Assembly: GCF_009805585.1 (NCBI RefSeq)
Contig: NZ_VHIN01000021.1
Span: forward strand, 1 to 64,000
Source of the DNA: Glutamicibacter sp. JC586
Lineage (GTDB): Bacteria > Actinomycetota > Actinomycetes > Actinomycetales > Micrococcaceae
Direction of reading: 5' to 3'
Length of the DNA: 64,000 bases
A program made the translations under genes and the position numbers. Below are positions 52,278 through 61,529 of the stretch, piece by piece (position 1 is the stretch's first letter; each line of letters starts with the position of its first letter). The notes under the pieces were generated by a model. That model saw only the letters and a program-made list of their open reading frames with translations. It did not search any database and had not been told where the DNA came from.

Positions 52278-53201
52278 GTGACACTCACCCAGCTCAAGGC
52301 CTTTCTCGCCTCTTACGACCTCGGCTCATTTACTGCTGCCGCAAACCACTTGGATACCAGTCAGGCCTCGGTGTCGGAACTGATCTCGCGCCTGGAACAA
52401 GAAGTGGGCCTGAGTCTGTTCACCCGAGGAAGTCGACGCCTCAAACCCACCAATGCGGCAGTCGAACTGCGTGAGCACGCCCAACAGGCAGTGACCGCAT
52501 TCGATAACGGGATTCAGGCGCTCAAGTCCATATCCTCCCTTGACGGCGGCGTATGCACTTTCGGAGTGATGCGGAATGCTAGTTATTACGACCTTTCTGA
52601 CTTGGTGCAGCGATTTCACAAGCGCTACCCCAAGGTCAAGGTTCGCCTAGTTGGCCTGAACTCATCGGTCGTAGCCGAGTCAGTAGCCAACGGAGAGATT
52701 GAGGCAGGACTGGTAGTCCTGCCTGTTCCGGACGAAGACCTGGTGATCAAACCGCTGTTCCGCGATGAGGTGGTTTACGTGTCAACCACTCGAAGCCCAC
52801 GCCAAGGACCGATGAGCATCGAGGAGTTCGCCTCCTCCAAGGTTGTGCTCTACGACGCCTACGCCGGATGGAATGACCCAACCCGAAAGCAGCTTCAGGA
52901 ACGCGCTAGCCTCAAAGGGCTCCGTCTGGATCCTGACATTGAGGTCGAGCATGTTGAAACGGCTCTCAGCCTGGCATCCACCGGGGCGGCTGGCACCATC
53001 GTTTGTCGAACAATCGCCGAGGGACCAGGTTTTCCAAAAAACCTGAAGATTGTTCCTTTTTCAGAACCGCTCTACGACACTCTCGCATTGGTGCAGCGTG
53101 AGTCCTCCTATCTCTCCCCTGCCACTCAAAAAATTGCACAGTTGGCCGAGGGCACACTGATGGCCAAGGTTCGCCCCGAACAAGAACTGCCGATTCGCTA
53201 A
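52278..53201 (+). CDS. LysR-family regulator 2 of the catabolic island
   Basis: A 307-residue protein from a GTG at 52278, starting M-T-L-T-Q-L-K-A-F-L-A-S-Y-D-L-G-S-F-T with HTH T-S-Q-A-S-V-S-E-L-I-S-R-L-E. Paralogue of LysR-1. Divergent from HisD-2 with about 245 bp between starts, the standard arrangement for a LysR protein controlling its neighbour and perhaps the downstream transporter operon. Confidence 0.92.
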   Translation: MTLTQLKAFLASYDLGSFTAAANHLDTSQASVSELISRLEQEVGLSLFTRGSRRLKPTNAAVELREHAQQAVTAFDNGIQALKSISSLDGGVCTFGVMRNASYYDLSDLVQRFHKRYPKVKVRLVGLNSSVVAESVANGEIEAGLVVLPVPDEDLVIKPLFRDEVVYVSTTRSPRQGPMSIEEFASSKVVLYDAYAGWNDPTRKQLQERASLKGLRLDPDIEVEHVETALSLASTGAAGTIVCRTIAEGPGFPKNLKIVPFSEPLYDTLALVQRESSYLSPATQKIAQLAEGTLMAKVRPEQELPIR

Positions 53202-53783
53202 AACAATGTCAGCGTGCTTCGTTACGGTGACCAGCGCAATTGTGACTCGCCGGAACCTGTGCCGGTTAACCCTTCTGCTCATCGTCCCGTGAGCTTTTCT
53301 AGCGCCGAAATTTGGCGTGAATGATTAGTGGGTACGACTTTGCCCAAAATTGATCCTGCCCCGGCGAAACTGTTCAATACATAGGCTCACCCTATGCTTT
53401 TCATCGTATCTAACGGGCTTGTGCCGGGGGAATGATCGCTTTACGCTGAGTGACATGCATTACCCGTCACCGTCCTACGAATCAGCCTACAATGGTTCGC
53501 AATCCTAAATTCCTGCTGAGTTAACCCAAAACTGTAAATGGAAAACGAGCAGGTGAAACCCCGTTCGCAAACTTGAAACGCAGTTAGTTTATGAATTTAA
53601 AAGGGTTCGCATCCGAGCCCAACGTCTCCAAATCTCAGGAGAATCGCAGGGGTTTGGATGGGCTTTAGCTCTAGTTGGATGACAAGAAGTCTTGATTGCA
53701 ATACCAAGCCATATCAACCTTGAGCTCTCCATTGGTCACCGCTGGTGATCCCTTGGAAACGAAGATAAACAAAGGAACTGAAC
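53202..53783. promoter_or_regulatory. Long leader of the transporter operon with structured elements
   Basis: About 580 bases without a clear gene. A dyad CATAGG / CCTATG lies at 53380-53396. At about 53615-53663 two consecutive stems pair across an asymmetric loop (GCCCA...TGGGC enclosing CCAAATC...GGTTTGG) followed by a short T-stretch, which could be an attenuator or RNA switch. A 25-codon frame overlaps it. No known riboswitch class is recognised. Confidence 0.4.
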
Positions 53784-55331
53784 ATGTCAGCATTCTCAAA
53801 TGCCCTCACCTCTCGCGGGAGTACAAAACGCCAGCGTCGAACATTCAAGACCACCGGAACGCTCTTGGCACTGGCAGGCTTGCTGGCAGTCAGCGCCTGC
53901 AGCGGACCAAGCGCCACCACGACCGATTCCACTGACGGAACCATCAAGGTGGGCGTCGGTGCTTTGATGACAAACTTGGATCCAGCGCAAAACTTCTCTA
54001 TTGCCACGGTTGGCATAGCAAATCTCTTTGGCGGAACCCTCACCACCCTAAATCCCGACGGTAAGGATGTCAGCATGGGGCTGGCTGAGTCAGTAACCGA
54101 AGGAGATGATCAGTACGTCGTCAAGCTAAAGAAGGGCCTGAAGTTTTCCGACGGCAGTGCGTTGACCGCCAAAGATGTGGAAGCCTCATTCAAACACTAT
54201 CTGGCGGATGAAACCAACGGTTACGGTTATACCCTTGCGCCAATTAAAAAGGTTACTGCCACCGACGACCTCACAGTTACCTTCGACCTGAAGTATCCAT
54301 ACCCCTCACTGGGTTACGCGCTGTCATTGCCTGGGTCTATCATCGTTCCCGCCTCGGAAATCAAAGCGCGCGGCCAGAAGCTGTACCAGGGTGAGCCACT
54401 GCCAAGCTCTGGCAAATTCAAAATCCAGAAAAACTCTCCAACTGAGATGATTCTGGAGGCCAACGAGAACTACCCGGCACCCGCACCAGAAACGAAGACT
54501 ATCGTCTTCCAGAAGGTTGTCGACCCGGTGTCCCGGCTGGCCCAAGTCCAATCCGGTCAGCTTGACTACGCCGAAGAGATCGCTCCAAAACAGATCCCAC
54601 AATTAACCGACCCAGTTGAGGCTCGCGCAACCTATGCCGCAAACGGTCAATCCTTCATGGTGTTGAATAACCGCAAAAACAGTGTTCTCAGCGATGCAAA
54701 TATCAGGAAGGCCATCTCTGCAGCAACTGACCGCGAGCAGATCAACAAGATCGTCTCGGCTGGCATGAACCGCATGGGGCTCGGATTATTCGCGAGCCAG
54801 TCCGACTATAATACGCCCTTCTTGAAAAGCACTGCAGATATTGAAGCTGCTAAAGCGTTCTTGAAGGGAACCAAATGCGAAAACGGTTGTTCCCTACGAT
54901 TCATTACCTCTGGTGATAGTGACAGTGCGTTGATCGTCCAGCAGAACCTCAAGCCACTTGGAATCGATGTGAAAATTGAGAATATTGAGCAGGCAGTCTT
55001 TAACCAGGCTGCTCTAGACGGCAACTTCGACATCTTGGCAAGCGGCAACTTCGAACAGGGAGACTACCCAGCCATTTCCCTGCAGTTCACTCTTGGCCCC
55101 ACCATCGAAGCATTGCGTTCAGGCTATGAGAACCCCAAAATGCTGGAATTGCTTGAGAGGCTGAAAGTCGAATCCGGAGACGAGTTGGCCGCAACCTTGG
55201 AACAGGTAAAGACCCTCTTTGAAGAAGATCTACCCTTAGTGCCGATTGCCGACTTTATGGTGGTTTCCGCCAGCCGAATCCCAGCTGAAGACTTCGGTCT
55301 GAACGCCAACTTGTTCTATCATGTTCGCTAA
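53784..55331 (+). CDS. Peptide ABC transporter, substrate-binding lipoprotein
   Basis: A 515-residue protein, ATG at 53784 after AAAGGAAC. It has a signal peptide with lipobox (A-V-S-A-C near 38) and an SBP_bac_5 domain: T-N-L-D-P-A-Q-N, L-K-K-G-L-K-F-S-D-G-S-A-L-T-A-K-D-V, F-D-L-K-Y-P-Y-P-S and N-I-R-K-A-I-S-A-A-T-D-R. The family binds peptides, nickel or opines. It is the first gene of a five-gene importer operon. Confidence 0.93.
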   Translation: MSAFSNALTSRGSTKRQRRTFKTTGTLLALAGLLAVSACSGPSATTTDSTDGTIKVGVGALMTNLDPAQNFSIATVGIANLFGGTLTTLNPDGKDVSMGLAESVTEGDDQYVVKLKKGLKFSDGSALTAKDVEASFKHYLADETNGYGYTLAPIKKVTATDDLTVTFDLKYPYPSLGYALSLPGSIIVPASEIKARGQKLYQGEPLPSSGKFKIQKNSPTEMILEANENYPAPAPETKTIVFQKVVDPVSRLAQVQSGQLDYAEEIAPKQIPQLTDPVEARATYAANGQSFMVLNNRKNSVLSDANIRKAISAATDREQINKIVSAGMNRMGLGLFASQSDYNTPFLKSTADIEAAKAFLKGTKCENGCSLRFITSGDSDSALIVQQNLKPLGIDVKIENIEQAVFNQAALDGNFDILASGNFEQGDYPAISLQFTLGPTIEALRSGYENPKMLELLERLKVESGDELAATLEQVKTLFEEDLPLVPIADFMVVSASRIPAEDFGLNANLFYHVR

Positions 55332-55355
55332 CCCAGCAGTACCGGAGCTCAAATA

Positions 55356-56306
55356 ATGATTGCCATTGTTCGCACATTTTGGGGGCGTATCCTGCAGATC
55401 GTACTCGTGGCACTGTTCGTAACTATCGGTACTACCGTGTTGATCCGCCTCGTTCCTGGAGATCCCGCCCGGTCCATACTCGGTGCGCGAGCTTCCGATG
55501 AGTCGGTCAAGGCGCTGAATAGTGAACTTGGGCTGGATTTGCCACTATTTGAACAACTGACGAATGCAGTACTCAACCTCTTTCGCGGTGACCTCGGAAC
55601 TTCATTTGCCTTCCGCGGTCAGGATGTCATTTCACTGATTCTTCCGTCCCTATCGGTCACCGCAGCCCTGGCGGCCATCGCCCTAACGCTCTCCGCGGTG
55701 AGCGGCATCGCCGTAGGCCTGGCGCTCGCCTTGACCAAACGACCAGAACTCGATTTGGCTGGCCGATTAGTCATGACCGTTCTGCTTGCTACCCCAGGGT
55801 TCATGGCGGGGTTGGTCTTGCTCTACATCTTTGCCATCAATTTAGGGATAGCCCCGGCCGGTGGTTGGGCTGGAGAGTGGCCGGATAACGCAAAGTACCT
55901 CTGGCTTCCCGCTTTGGCCCTGACCGCCTACCTCGGCTCGCTGGTGGCGCGGGCGGTACGTCAAGCTGCGTTGGAAACCATTGGTGAATCATTTGTCCAG
56001 GCTGCCCGCACGCGAGGTGTACCCCGGCGTCGCATCGTGATGCGCCACGTACTTCCAAATGCCATACTGCCGGTGATCCCTCTCTTGGGATTGAACGCGG
56101 GTGCTTTGGTTAGCGGGGCGGTAATCGTTGAGGCTGTCTTTACCTTGCCAGGGCTCGGATCGAGACTGGTAGAAGCCATGGCTAGCCGTGACCTTCCAGT
56201 GGTTCAAGGCATCGCGTTGCTCGCTGCCGTCTCCATCGTGGTATTCAACCTGCTGGCCGACCTGTCAAATATGGCCGCCGACCCTCGCTTAAGAAAGACC
56301 CACTGA
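55356..56306 (+). CDS. Peptide ABC transporter permease 1 (DppB type)
   Basis: A 316-residue permease with six predicted membrane helices. The N-terminal V-R-L-V-P-G-D-P-A and the EAA loop (E-S-F-V-Q-A-A-R-T-R-G-V-P-R-R-R-I) match DppB/OppB. Its stop and the next ATG overlap (TGATG). Confidence 0.93.
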   Translation: MIAIVRTFWGRILQIVLVALFVTIGTTVLIRLVPGDPARSILGARASDESVKALNSELGLDLPLFEQLTNAVLNLFRGDLGTSFAFRGQDVISLILPSLSVTAALAAIALTLSAVSGIAVGLALALTKRPELDLAGRLVMTVLLATPGFMAGLVLLYIFAINLGIAPAGGWAGEWPDNAKYLWLPALALTAYLGSLVARAVRQAALETIGESFVQAARTRGVPRRRIVMRHVLPNAILPVIPLLGLNAGALVSGAVIVEAVFTLPGLGSRLVEAMASRDLPVVQGIALLAAVSIVVFNLLADLSNMAADPRLRKTH

Positions 56307-57193
56307 TGACTGCAGCAGCCCAAGTCCCAGGCTTGGCCTCCGCGCAACCTACAACCCGTCCCAAGCAATTGGAGCTTCGGGTAGGCATCACACTGATTGC
56401 GCTGGTGGTTCTCGCCTCCATTTTTATCCCGATATTTAACACCACTGACCCGAATGCCCTCGTGGCGGCCCCGCTTGAGCCACCGTCCCTGGCACATCCA
56501 TTCGGCACCGATACAGTCGGGCGCGATGTGTTCATCCGCGTCTTCACGGCCGGTCGACTGGATCTGACCTTGGCGGTACTGGGGGTTATTGTTCCGCTGG
56601 TCTTCGGAACGATACTGGGCACAGTAATAGGCGCGAGCCGTAAGAAGGCGCTCGACGTGGTGGTCATGCGCTTCACCGACGGACTGATCGCCTTTCCATT
56701 CATCATCCTGGTACTCATGATCGTATTGATTGTTGGTCCAGAAGCGACCATACCGCCCTTGCCGCCAGGCGCGCCTTCGGTGCTGGCCGCCACCTGGCTG
56801 GTGAACTGGACCACCTATGCTCGACTGGCTCGTTTGCGTACACATATCTTGCGACAAGAAGACTTCATTTCGGCCACAGGGTTGCTCGGCTATTCGCGCA
56901 CGCGTGTGATTACTAAGCACTTGTTACCTTCTGTATGGCCTACCACCGCCACCTTTGCGGTCTCTGACCTCCTAAGTATTGTGGCCCTCATCGCGGCGCT
57001 ACCATTCTTGGGAGGCGGTATCCAACCGCCTACCGCTGAGTGGGGCAGCATCATGTACGAAGGTCGCGGGGTAATCTCCCAGGCCTGGTGGATCTCATTC
57101 TCCACTGTCGGGGTCGTACTGCTTCTCGGCACGGGAGTCATGATGGTCGTCGATTCGCTTGTTTCCACTTCAAGAAGGGCCCTGTTGCCATGA
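56306..57193 (+). CDS. Peptide ABC transporter permease 2 (DppC type)
   Basis: A 295-residue permease with the DppC-type segment L-A-H-P-F-G-T-D-T-V-G-R-D-V-F and EAA loop (F-I-S-A-T-G-L-L-G-Y-S-R-T-R-V). Six predicted helices. It ends in a 4-bp overlap with the first ATPase gene. Confidence 0.93.
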   Translation: MTAAAQVPGLASAQPTTRPKQLELRVGITLIALVVLASIFIPIFNTTDPNALVAAPLEPPSLAHPFGTDTVGRDVFIRVFTAGRLDLTLAVLGVIVPLVFGTILGTVIGASRKKALDVVVMRFTDGLIAFPFIILVLMIVLIVGPEATIPPLPPGAPSVLAATWLVNWTTYARLARLRTHILRQEDFISATGLLGYSRTRVITKHLLPSVWPTTATFAVSDLLSIVALIAALPFLGGGIQPPTAEWGSIMYEGRGVISQAWWISFSTVGVVLLLGTGVMMVVDSLVSTSRRALLP

Positions 57194-58170
57194 CCAACAC
57201 CTTATTGGAAGCCTCAGAACTCGCGATTGAAATCGATGGTCGCCAACTTGTTTCTAGCGTTAATTTCAGCGTCGGCAAGGGAAGCGCTGTCGGGATTGTG
57301 GGCGAGACGGGTTCTGGCAAGAGCCTTACCTGTCGCGCCGTAGCCGGTTCCTTGTCCACCATTGGTGGGCGCATCAGCGCGGGTAACTTAAAGTTGAACG
57401 GCAAAGACCTGACCGATCCGAAGGCCTATGCGAAGCTTTACGGTCGGATCATTGGGTTGGTACCACAGAATTCACTGTCGGCGCTGAATCCACTCATGCG
57501 CATCGGCACCCACTTGATTGAAACAATTAAGATCTTGGGTACCGGGGGCGGGATTGGTACCAAAGATCGTGCCATTGATTTGTTGGCAAGAGTTGGCTTG
57601 CATAAGCCAGAACACGTGATGAAGCAGTATCCGCATCAGCTCTCCGGCGGCATGCGTCAACGCGTGATGATCGCGTTGGCCATCGCCGGGCGTCCAGAAC
57701 TACTGATCGCCGACGAACCTACTACTGCCCTGGATGTCTCGGTGCAGAAGGATATTATCGAGCTGCTCGGGCAGCTGACACGTGAAGAAAATATGGCGCT
57801 AATCTTGGTGAGCCATGACCTAGGCGTTGTTTCGGCGGCCACAGAGAATGTTGCCGTGATGTATTCGGGCATGGTTGTCGAATATGGCCCCACCAAGGAA
57901 CTGCTACAAAATCCACGGCATCCGTACACCAAGGCCCTCCTCGCAGCTCGGCCCTCACTGGAACACACCGGACGACTCATCGGCATCCCTGGCACACCGG
58001 CCACCCCCGATGCCTGGCCTACCGGCTGTCGTTTTGCCCCGCGCTGTCAGTTCGTACAAGATTCCTGTCTTCAGAACGTGCCCACGCTTCAAAGCGTCGG
58101 CTCCTCACATCAGGTGGCTTGTTACCGAGCAGATGAAATCGAAATATTAGACAACGCAGGTGAAGTATGA
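57190..58170 (+). CDS. Peptide ABC transporter ATPase 1 (DppD type)
   Basis: A 326-residue ATPase starting at the ATG overlapping the permease stop. Walker A G-E-T-G-S-G-K-S, signature L-S-G-G-M-R-Q-R, Walker B L-L-I-A-D-E-P-T-T-A and the oligopeptide C-terminal domain with four Cys (C-R-F-A-P-R-C-Q...C...C). This tail is typical of peptide importers. Confidence 0.94.
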   Translation: MTNTLLEASELAIEIDGRQLVSSVNFSVGKGSAVGIVGETGSGKSLTCRAVAGSLSTIGGRISAGNLKLNGKDLTDPKAYAKLYGRIIGLVPQNSLSALNPLMRIGTHLIETIKILGTGGGIGTKDRAIDLLARVGLHKPEHVMKQYPHQLSGGMRQRVMIALAIAGRPELLIADEPTTALDVSVQKDIIELLGQLTREENMALILVSHDLGVVSAATENVAVMYSGMVVEYGPTKELLQNPRHPYTKALLAARPSLEHTGRLIGIPGTPATPDAWPTGCRFAPRCQFVQDSCLQNVPTLQSVGSSHQVACYRADEIEILDNAGEV

Positions 58171-58925
58171 AACACGCTACTGATGAACCAGTCCTACTCG
58201 CCTCAGACGTTAGTTTTGCCTACGGATCCGGTCCAACAGTTCTACACAACATCAACCTTGCCCTTCACGCAGGCGGAGCCATCGGGATCGTGGGCGAAAG
58301 TGGGTCGGGCAAGAGCACACTGGCCGGCTTGCTGGTTGGCATGTCCACCCCGACCTCAGGATCTGTCACGGTGCACGGTCGACCATGGAAGTCTGTACGT
58401 CGCCGTGATCCGCAGCGGCTCGCGGTACAGATGGTCTTCCAAAACCCCTACACCGCTTTGAACCCCCGACTAACCATCCTCAATACGGTGGCAGAGGTTT
58501 TTCAGGTCAGCGAGAAATCCAGTAAAGCCGAATCCTTAGAACGTGCACGTGACATGTTGTCGCAGGTGGGACTCACCGGATCGGTACTGAACAAACGTCC
58601 TGAGGACCTGAGCGGTGGACAATGCCAACGCGTCGGAATCGCCCGTGCTCTGGCCGCCAAGCCATCAGTCATTGTGGCCGACGAGCCAACCTCTGCACTC
58701 GATGTTTCGGTTCAAGCGCAGATCCTGAACCAGCTGCGCGACCTACGTGAAGAACAGGACATCGGGCTCATCTTGATCTCTCATGATCTGAACGTGGTCA
58801 GCTACCTGACCGATTCAGCGATCGTCATGCAGCACGGCAAGGTCGTTGAACAGGGCCCCACCGCGCAATTGTTGAACGCCCCGGCCCACTCTTACACCCA
58901 GAATCTTGTGGACTCGGTCTTCTAA
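58167..58925 (+). CDS. Peptide ABC transporter ATPase 2 (DppF type)
   Basis: A 252-residue ATPase overlapping the previous gene. Walker A G-E-S-G-S-G-K-S, signature L-S-G-G-Q-C-Q-R, Walker B V-I-V-A-D-E-P-T-S-A. It lacks the C-terminal Cys domain and is therefore shorter than its partner, which is common for one of the two ATPases. Confidence 0.94.
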   Translation: MKHATDEPVLLASDVSFAYGSGPTVLHNINLALHAGGAIGIVGESGSGKSTLAGLLVGMSTPTSGSVTVHGRPWKSVRRRDPQRLAVQMVFQNPYTALNPRLTILNTVAEVFQVSEKSSKAESLERARDMLSQVGLTGSVLNKRPEDLSGGQCQRVGIARALAAKPSVIVADEPTSALDVSVQAQILNQLRDLREEQDIGLILISHDLNVVSYLTDSAIVMQHGKVVEQGPTAQLLNAPAHSYTQNLVDSVF

Positions 58926-58964
58926 GCTCCTTCCACGACGCTCACCCATGAAAGGCCCAATAAC

Positions 58965-60101
58965 TTGAACATCTCTTCAATCCCTAACCCTGATCTGGCA
59001 GTCACCTTTGACGACAAGCCCAACTGGGAAGTCTCGGACAATCGCCGTGCGGGTTGGCATAATCTGCCCACGACCACCCGCTATTCAATGACTCTGCGCG
59101 CCGAAGGTATTAGTCCGTTGAGCAAGGAGATTAACTGGAAGATTGGCGACCGCTCAGATGTGTCACGGTTCCTCGCGGTATCGCATTTCTCTGCCTTCGC
59201 CGTGGTCCGTGGCGACCGGGTAATTTTTGAGTCTTATGCCCCAGATTTTGGCCCCCAGCAAACTCATTCCGTCCAGTCCATCACGAAAACCCACCTGAAC
59301 CTCATGCTCGGTCGGGTGGTTGCCGACGGCCTGGTTGACCTTGATGAAAAGGTCGGTATCTATCTTCCAGAAATCGGTTCTGCCTACGCCAATGCCACGG
59401 TACGCGATGTGTCGAATATGAACATCGAGAACGACTACACCGAGGACTGGAGTGATCCAAACTCTTTGGTCTTTGATATGGATGCTGCCATCGGCTGGCG
59501 ACCACCACGCGAAGGCCAGAATGAGAAGCCGCTGCGTGAGTTCCTGTGTGGGCTCACCGGCAGCGATCTGACGAACCATGGCGGGGAGCTGAACTACAAG
59601 TCCGCCAATACCGAGATTTTAGCCTGGATTGTCGAGCGTGTAAGTGGCCGTCCGCTGCGGGATTGGCTGCTCGAAATTGTTGAAGCGGCCGGATATGAAG
59701 GGTGCTTCCATATCAGCTGCGACCGCGTCGGGGTTCCCATCCTTGCCGGCGGAGTTGCACTGACAGCCCGAGACCTGGCCCGCTATGGTTTGCTCTTTGC
59801 CCGAGGCGGCGAAGGTGTTGATGGGCGGAAGGTTGGAGACGCTCAATTCATAGAAGAAACCCGCAAGTCAACCGTGGGTCCAACGTGGGAAACTGCCAGT
59901 GGTTACATGCGCTACAACCGTGCCATGTTCACCAATGGCACATTCCTCGGTCACGGCGGCTGGGGCGGCCAGTACCTGCTAGTCAACCCTGATACTGATA
60001 CCGCGGTAGTTTACTTCAGCGTGCTCGAAAATCGCACCGCTGAGGACCTAGAATTCTTTGCGCCTTTGATCGAAATGATGGACTCCGTCGCCGCCAGCTA
60101 G
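58965..60101 (+). CDS. Serine hydrolase of the beta-lactamase/NylB type
   Basis: A 378-residue cytoplasmic protein from a TTG at 58965 with GAAAGG upstream. Motifs: S105-I-T-K108 (nucleophile Ser, base Lys), Y211-K-S and H-G-G-W-G-G-Q near 330, which together match class C beta-lactamase-like amidases and esterases such as 6-aminohexanoate-dimer hydrolase. No signal peptide. Located right after the importer genes, it probably splits the imported compound at an amide or ester bond. Confidence 0.87.
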   Translation: MNISSIPNPDLAVTFDDKPNWEVSDNRRAGWHNLPTTTRYSMTLRAEGISPLSKEINWKIGDRSDVSRFLAVSHFSAFAVVRGDRVIFESYAPDFGPQQTHSVQSITKTHLNLMLGRVVADGLVDLDEKVGIYLPEIGSAYANATVRDVSNMNIENDYTEDWSDPNSLVFDMDAAIGWRPPREGQNEKPLREFLCGLTGSDLTNHGGELNYKSANTEILAWIVERVSGRPLRDWLLEIVEAAGYEGCFHISCDRVGVPILAGGVALTARDLARYGLLFARGGEGVDGRKVGDAQFIEETRKSTVGPTWETASGYMRYNRAMFTNGTFLGHGGWGGQYLLVNPDTDTAVVYFSVLENRTAEDLEFFAPLIEMMDSVAAS

Positions 60102-60195
60102 GTAAGGCAAACACCGGTGAAGGCGCTGTAGAGAATCACCCTGGACAGCGCCTTCTCTTTACCCACCAACCTCAACGATTGAAGGATGAGACACC

Positions 60196-61482
60196 TTGCA
60201 CCCCTGGCGCATCAAAGATCTGCAAGCCCAAGACCTCGACTCACTGATCGAACTATGGCACGCATCGCGTGACGGGCACCTGCACTCTGTGTACAGCATT
60301 TCCGATGTATTGACTGCCGGAGTTCAAGGCCATAGCGTTGGGGCCTTCGTTGGCACCGAACTAGTGGGCGCAGCCATCGCCCGAATCCAAGAAGATCGAG
60401 CGTGGATCCTCATGCTCGGTCAGGCCCCGGCATGGCGAAACCAGGGTCTTGGTAGCTGCCTGCTCAACGCACTCGAAGAAACTTTTAGTGGCACCAAAGT
60501 CGCCAAACTATGCGCCCTACTACCAGCGAGCGAAGACCGTTTTCAGGCCTTTCACAACAGCGGATTTGAACCCCAGGAAGAGGTGGTCTACTTTGAACAC
60601 TCGGTGCCGGTACCCCCACAAACCACCCAGACTCTTTTAAGGCTCGGTGGCACGCTGATGCCCCGCGGGCTATGGGATGAAGTTGCCGGAATGCGTGCGG
60701 AAAAAGAACTGATCGAGCGACGACTCATCCTTCCCTTGGCTCAAGAGGAACTCGCCAAGTCGCTCGGGGTTATCCCACCGCGAGCCGTTGCGCTCTTCGG
60801 GCCTCCTGGGACAGGAAAGACCACCTTCGCCAAGGCCGTAGCCTCCCGCTTGGGCTGGCCCTTTATCGAGGTTTTCCCCTCCCGTCTGGCAGCCGATCCG
60901 TCCGGACTCGCCGCGGCCCTGCGCCAGACCTTTAGCGAGATCGCACACCTAGAACATGCTGTGGTGTTCATCGACGAGGTCGAGGAGATCGCCGCACGAC
61001 GCAGCGAAACTTCGCCTTCCCCCCTGCAGTCAGTGACCAACGAACTGCTCAAGACCATCCCGGCCTTCCGTGCCAAGGAGGGACGGTTGCTGATCTGTGC
61101 CACCAACTTCATCCGGTCTCTGGATCATGCATTCTTGCGCCACGGCAGATTCGACTATGTCATTCCCATCGGACTTCCCGATTTTGCCGCACGCCAAGCT
61201 ATCTGGGCTCGATACATCCCAGAATCCGCTCGTGATCTGGTAAATCTAGCCATCCTCGCCCAGCACACCGAGCGTTTTTCCCCGGCCGATATTGAGTTTG
61301 CGGCCCGCAAGGCCTCCCAATGTGCCCTCGAAGAGTCCGTCTACGGCACTGCCAAGAACGATGCCCCGGAACTATTGCATACCGCTAACTATCTCGAAGC
61401 CATCGCACAAACGCAGGCCACCGCCAGCGAAGAAACCATCAACGACTTCCGCGCAGACATCACGGCTCTCGGTCGAATCTAG
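60196..61482 (+). CDS. GNAT acetyltransferase-AAA+ ATPase fusion
   Basis: A 428-residue protein from a TTG at 60196 with GAAGGATGA upstream. Residues about 1-135 are a GNAT domain (strands E-L-V-G-A-A-I-A-R-I and I-L-M-L-G-Q; acetyl-CoA loop R81-N-Q-G-L-G86; F-Q-A-F-H-N-S-G-F-E). After a linker, residues about 160-420 are an AAA+ module: Walker A G202-P-P-G-T-G-K-T, Walker B V-F-I-D-E-V-E-E (D260, E261), sensor-1 A-T-N (N304), R315/R318 as Arg-finger candidates and a C-terminal lid. It resembles the CDC48/FtsH/Rubisco-activase class. A fused GNAT-AAA+ is unusual. Role may be ATP-driven remodelling of a partner enzyme together with acetylation. Confidence 0.85.
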   Translation: MHPWRIKDLQAQDLDSLIELWHASRDGHLHSVYSISDVLTAGVQGHSVGAFVGTELVGAAIARIQEDRAWILMLGQAPAWRNQGLGSCLLNALEETFSGTKVAKLCALLPASEDRFQAFHNSGFEPQEEVVYFEHSVPVPPQTTQTLLRLGGTLMPRGLWDEVAGMRAEKELIERRLILPLAQEELAKSLGVIPPRAVALFGPPGTGKTTFAKAVASRLGWPFIEVFPSRLAADPSGLAAALRQTFSEIAHLEHAVVFIDEVEEIAARRSETSPSPLQSVTNELLKTIPAFRAKEGRLLICATNFIRSLDHAFLRHGRFDYVIPIGLPDFAARQAIWARYIPESARDLVNLAILAQHTERFSPADIEFAARKASQCALEESVYGTAKNDAPELLHTANYLEAIAQTQATASEETINDFRADITALGRI

Positions 61483-61529
61483 CTGCCACAGCTGTTCCAC
61501 CCATCACACCATCACATCTAGGAGGCACA

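Noticed and set aside
56204-56920. 238-codon minus-strand frame over permease genes
   Set aside because: His/Arg/Gln-rich shadow of DppB/DppC-type genes.
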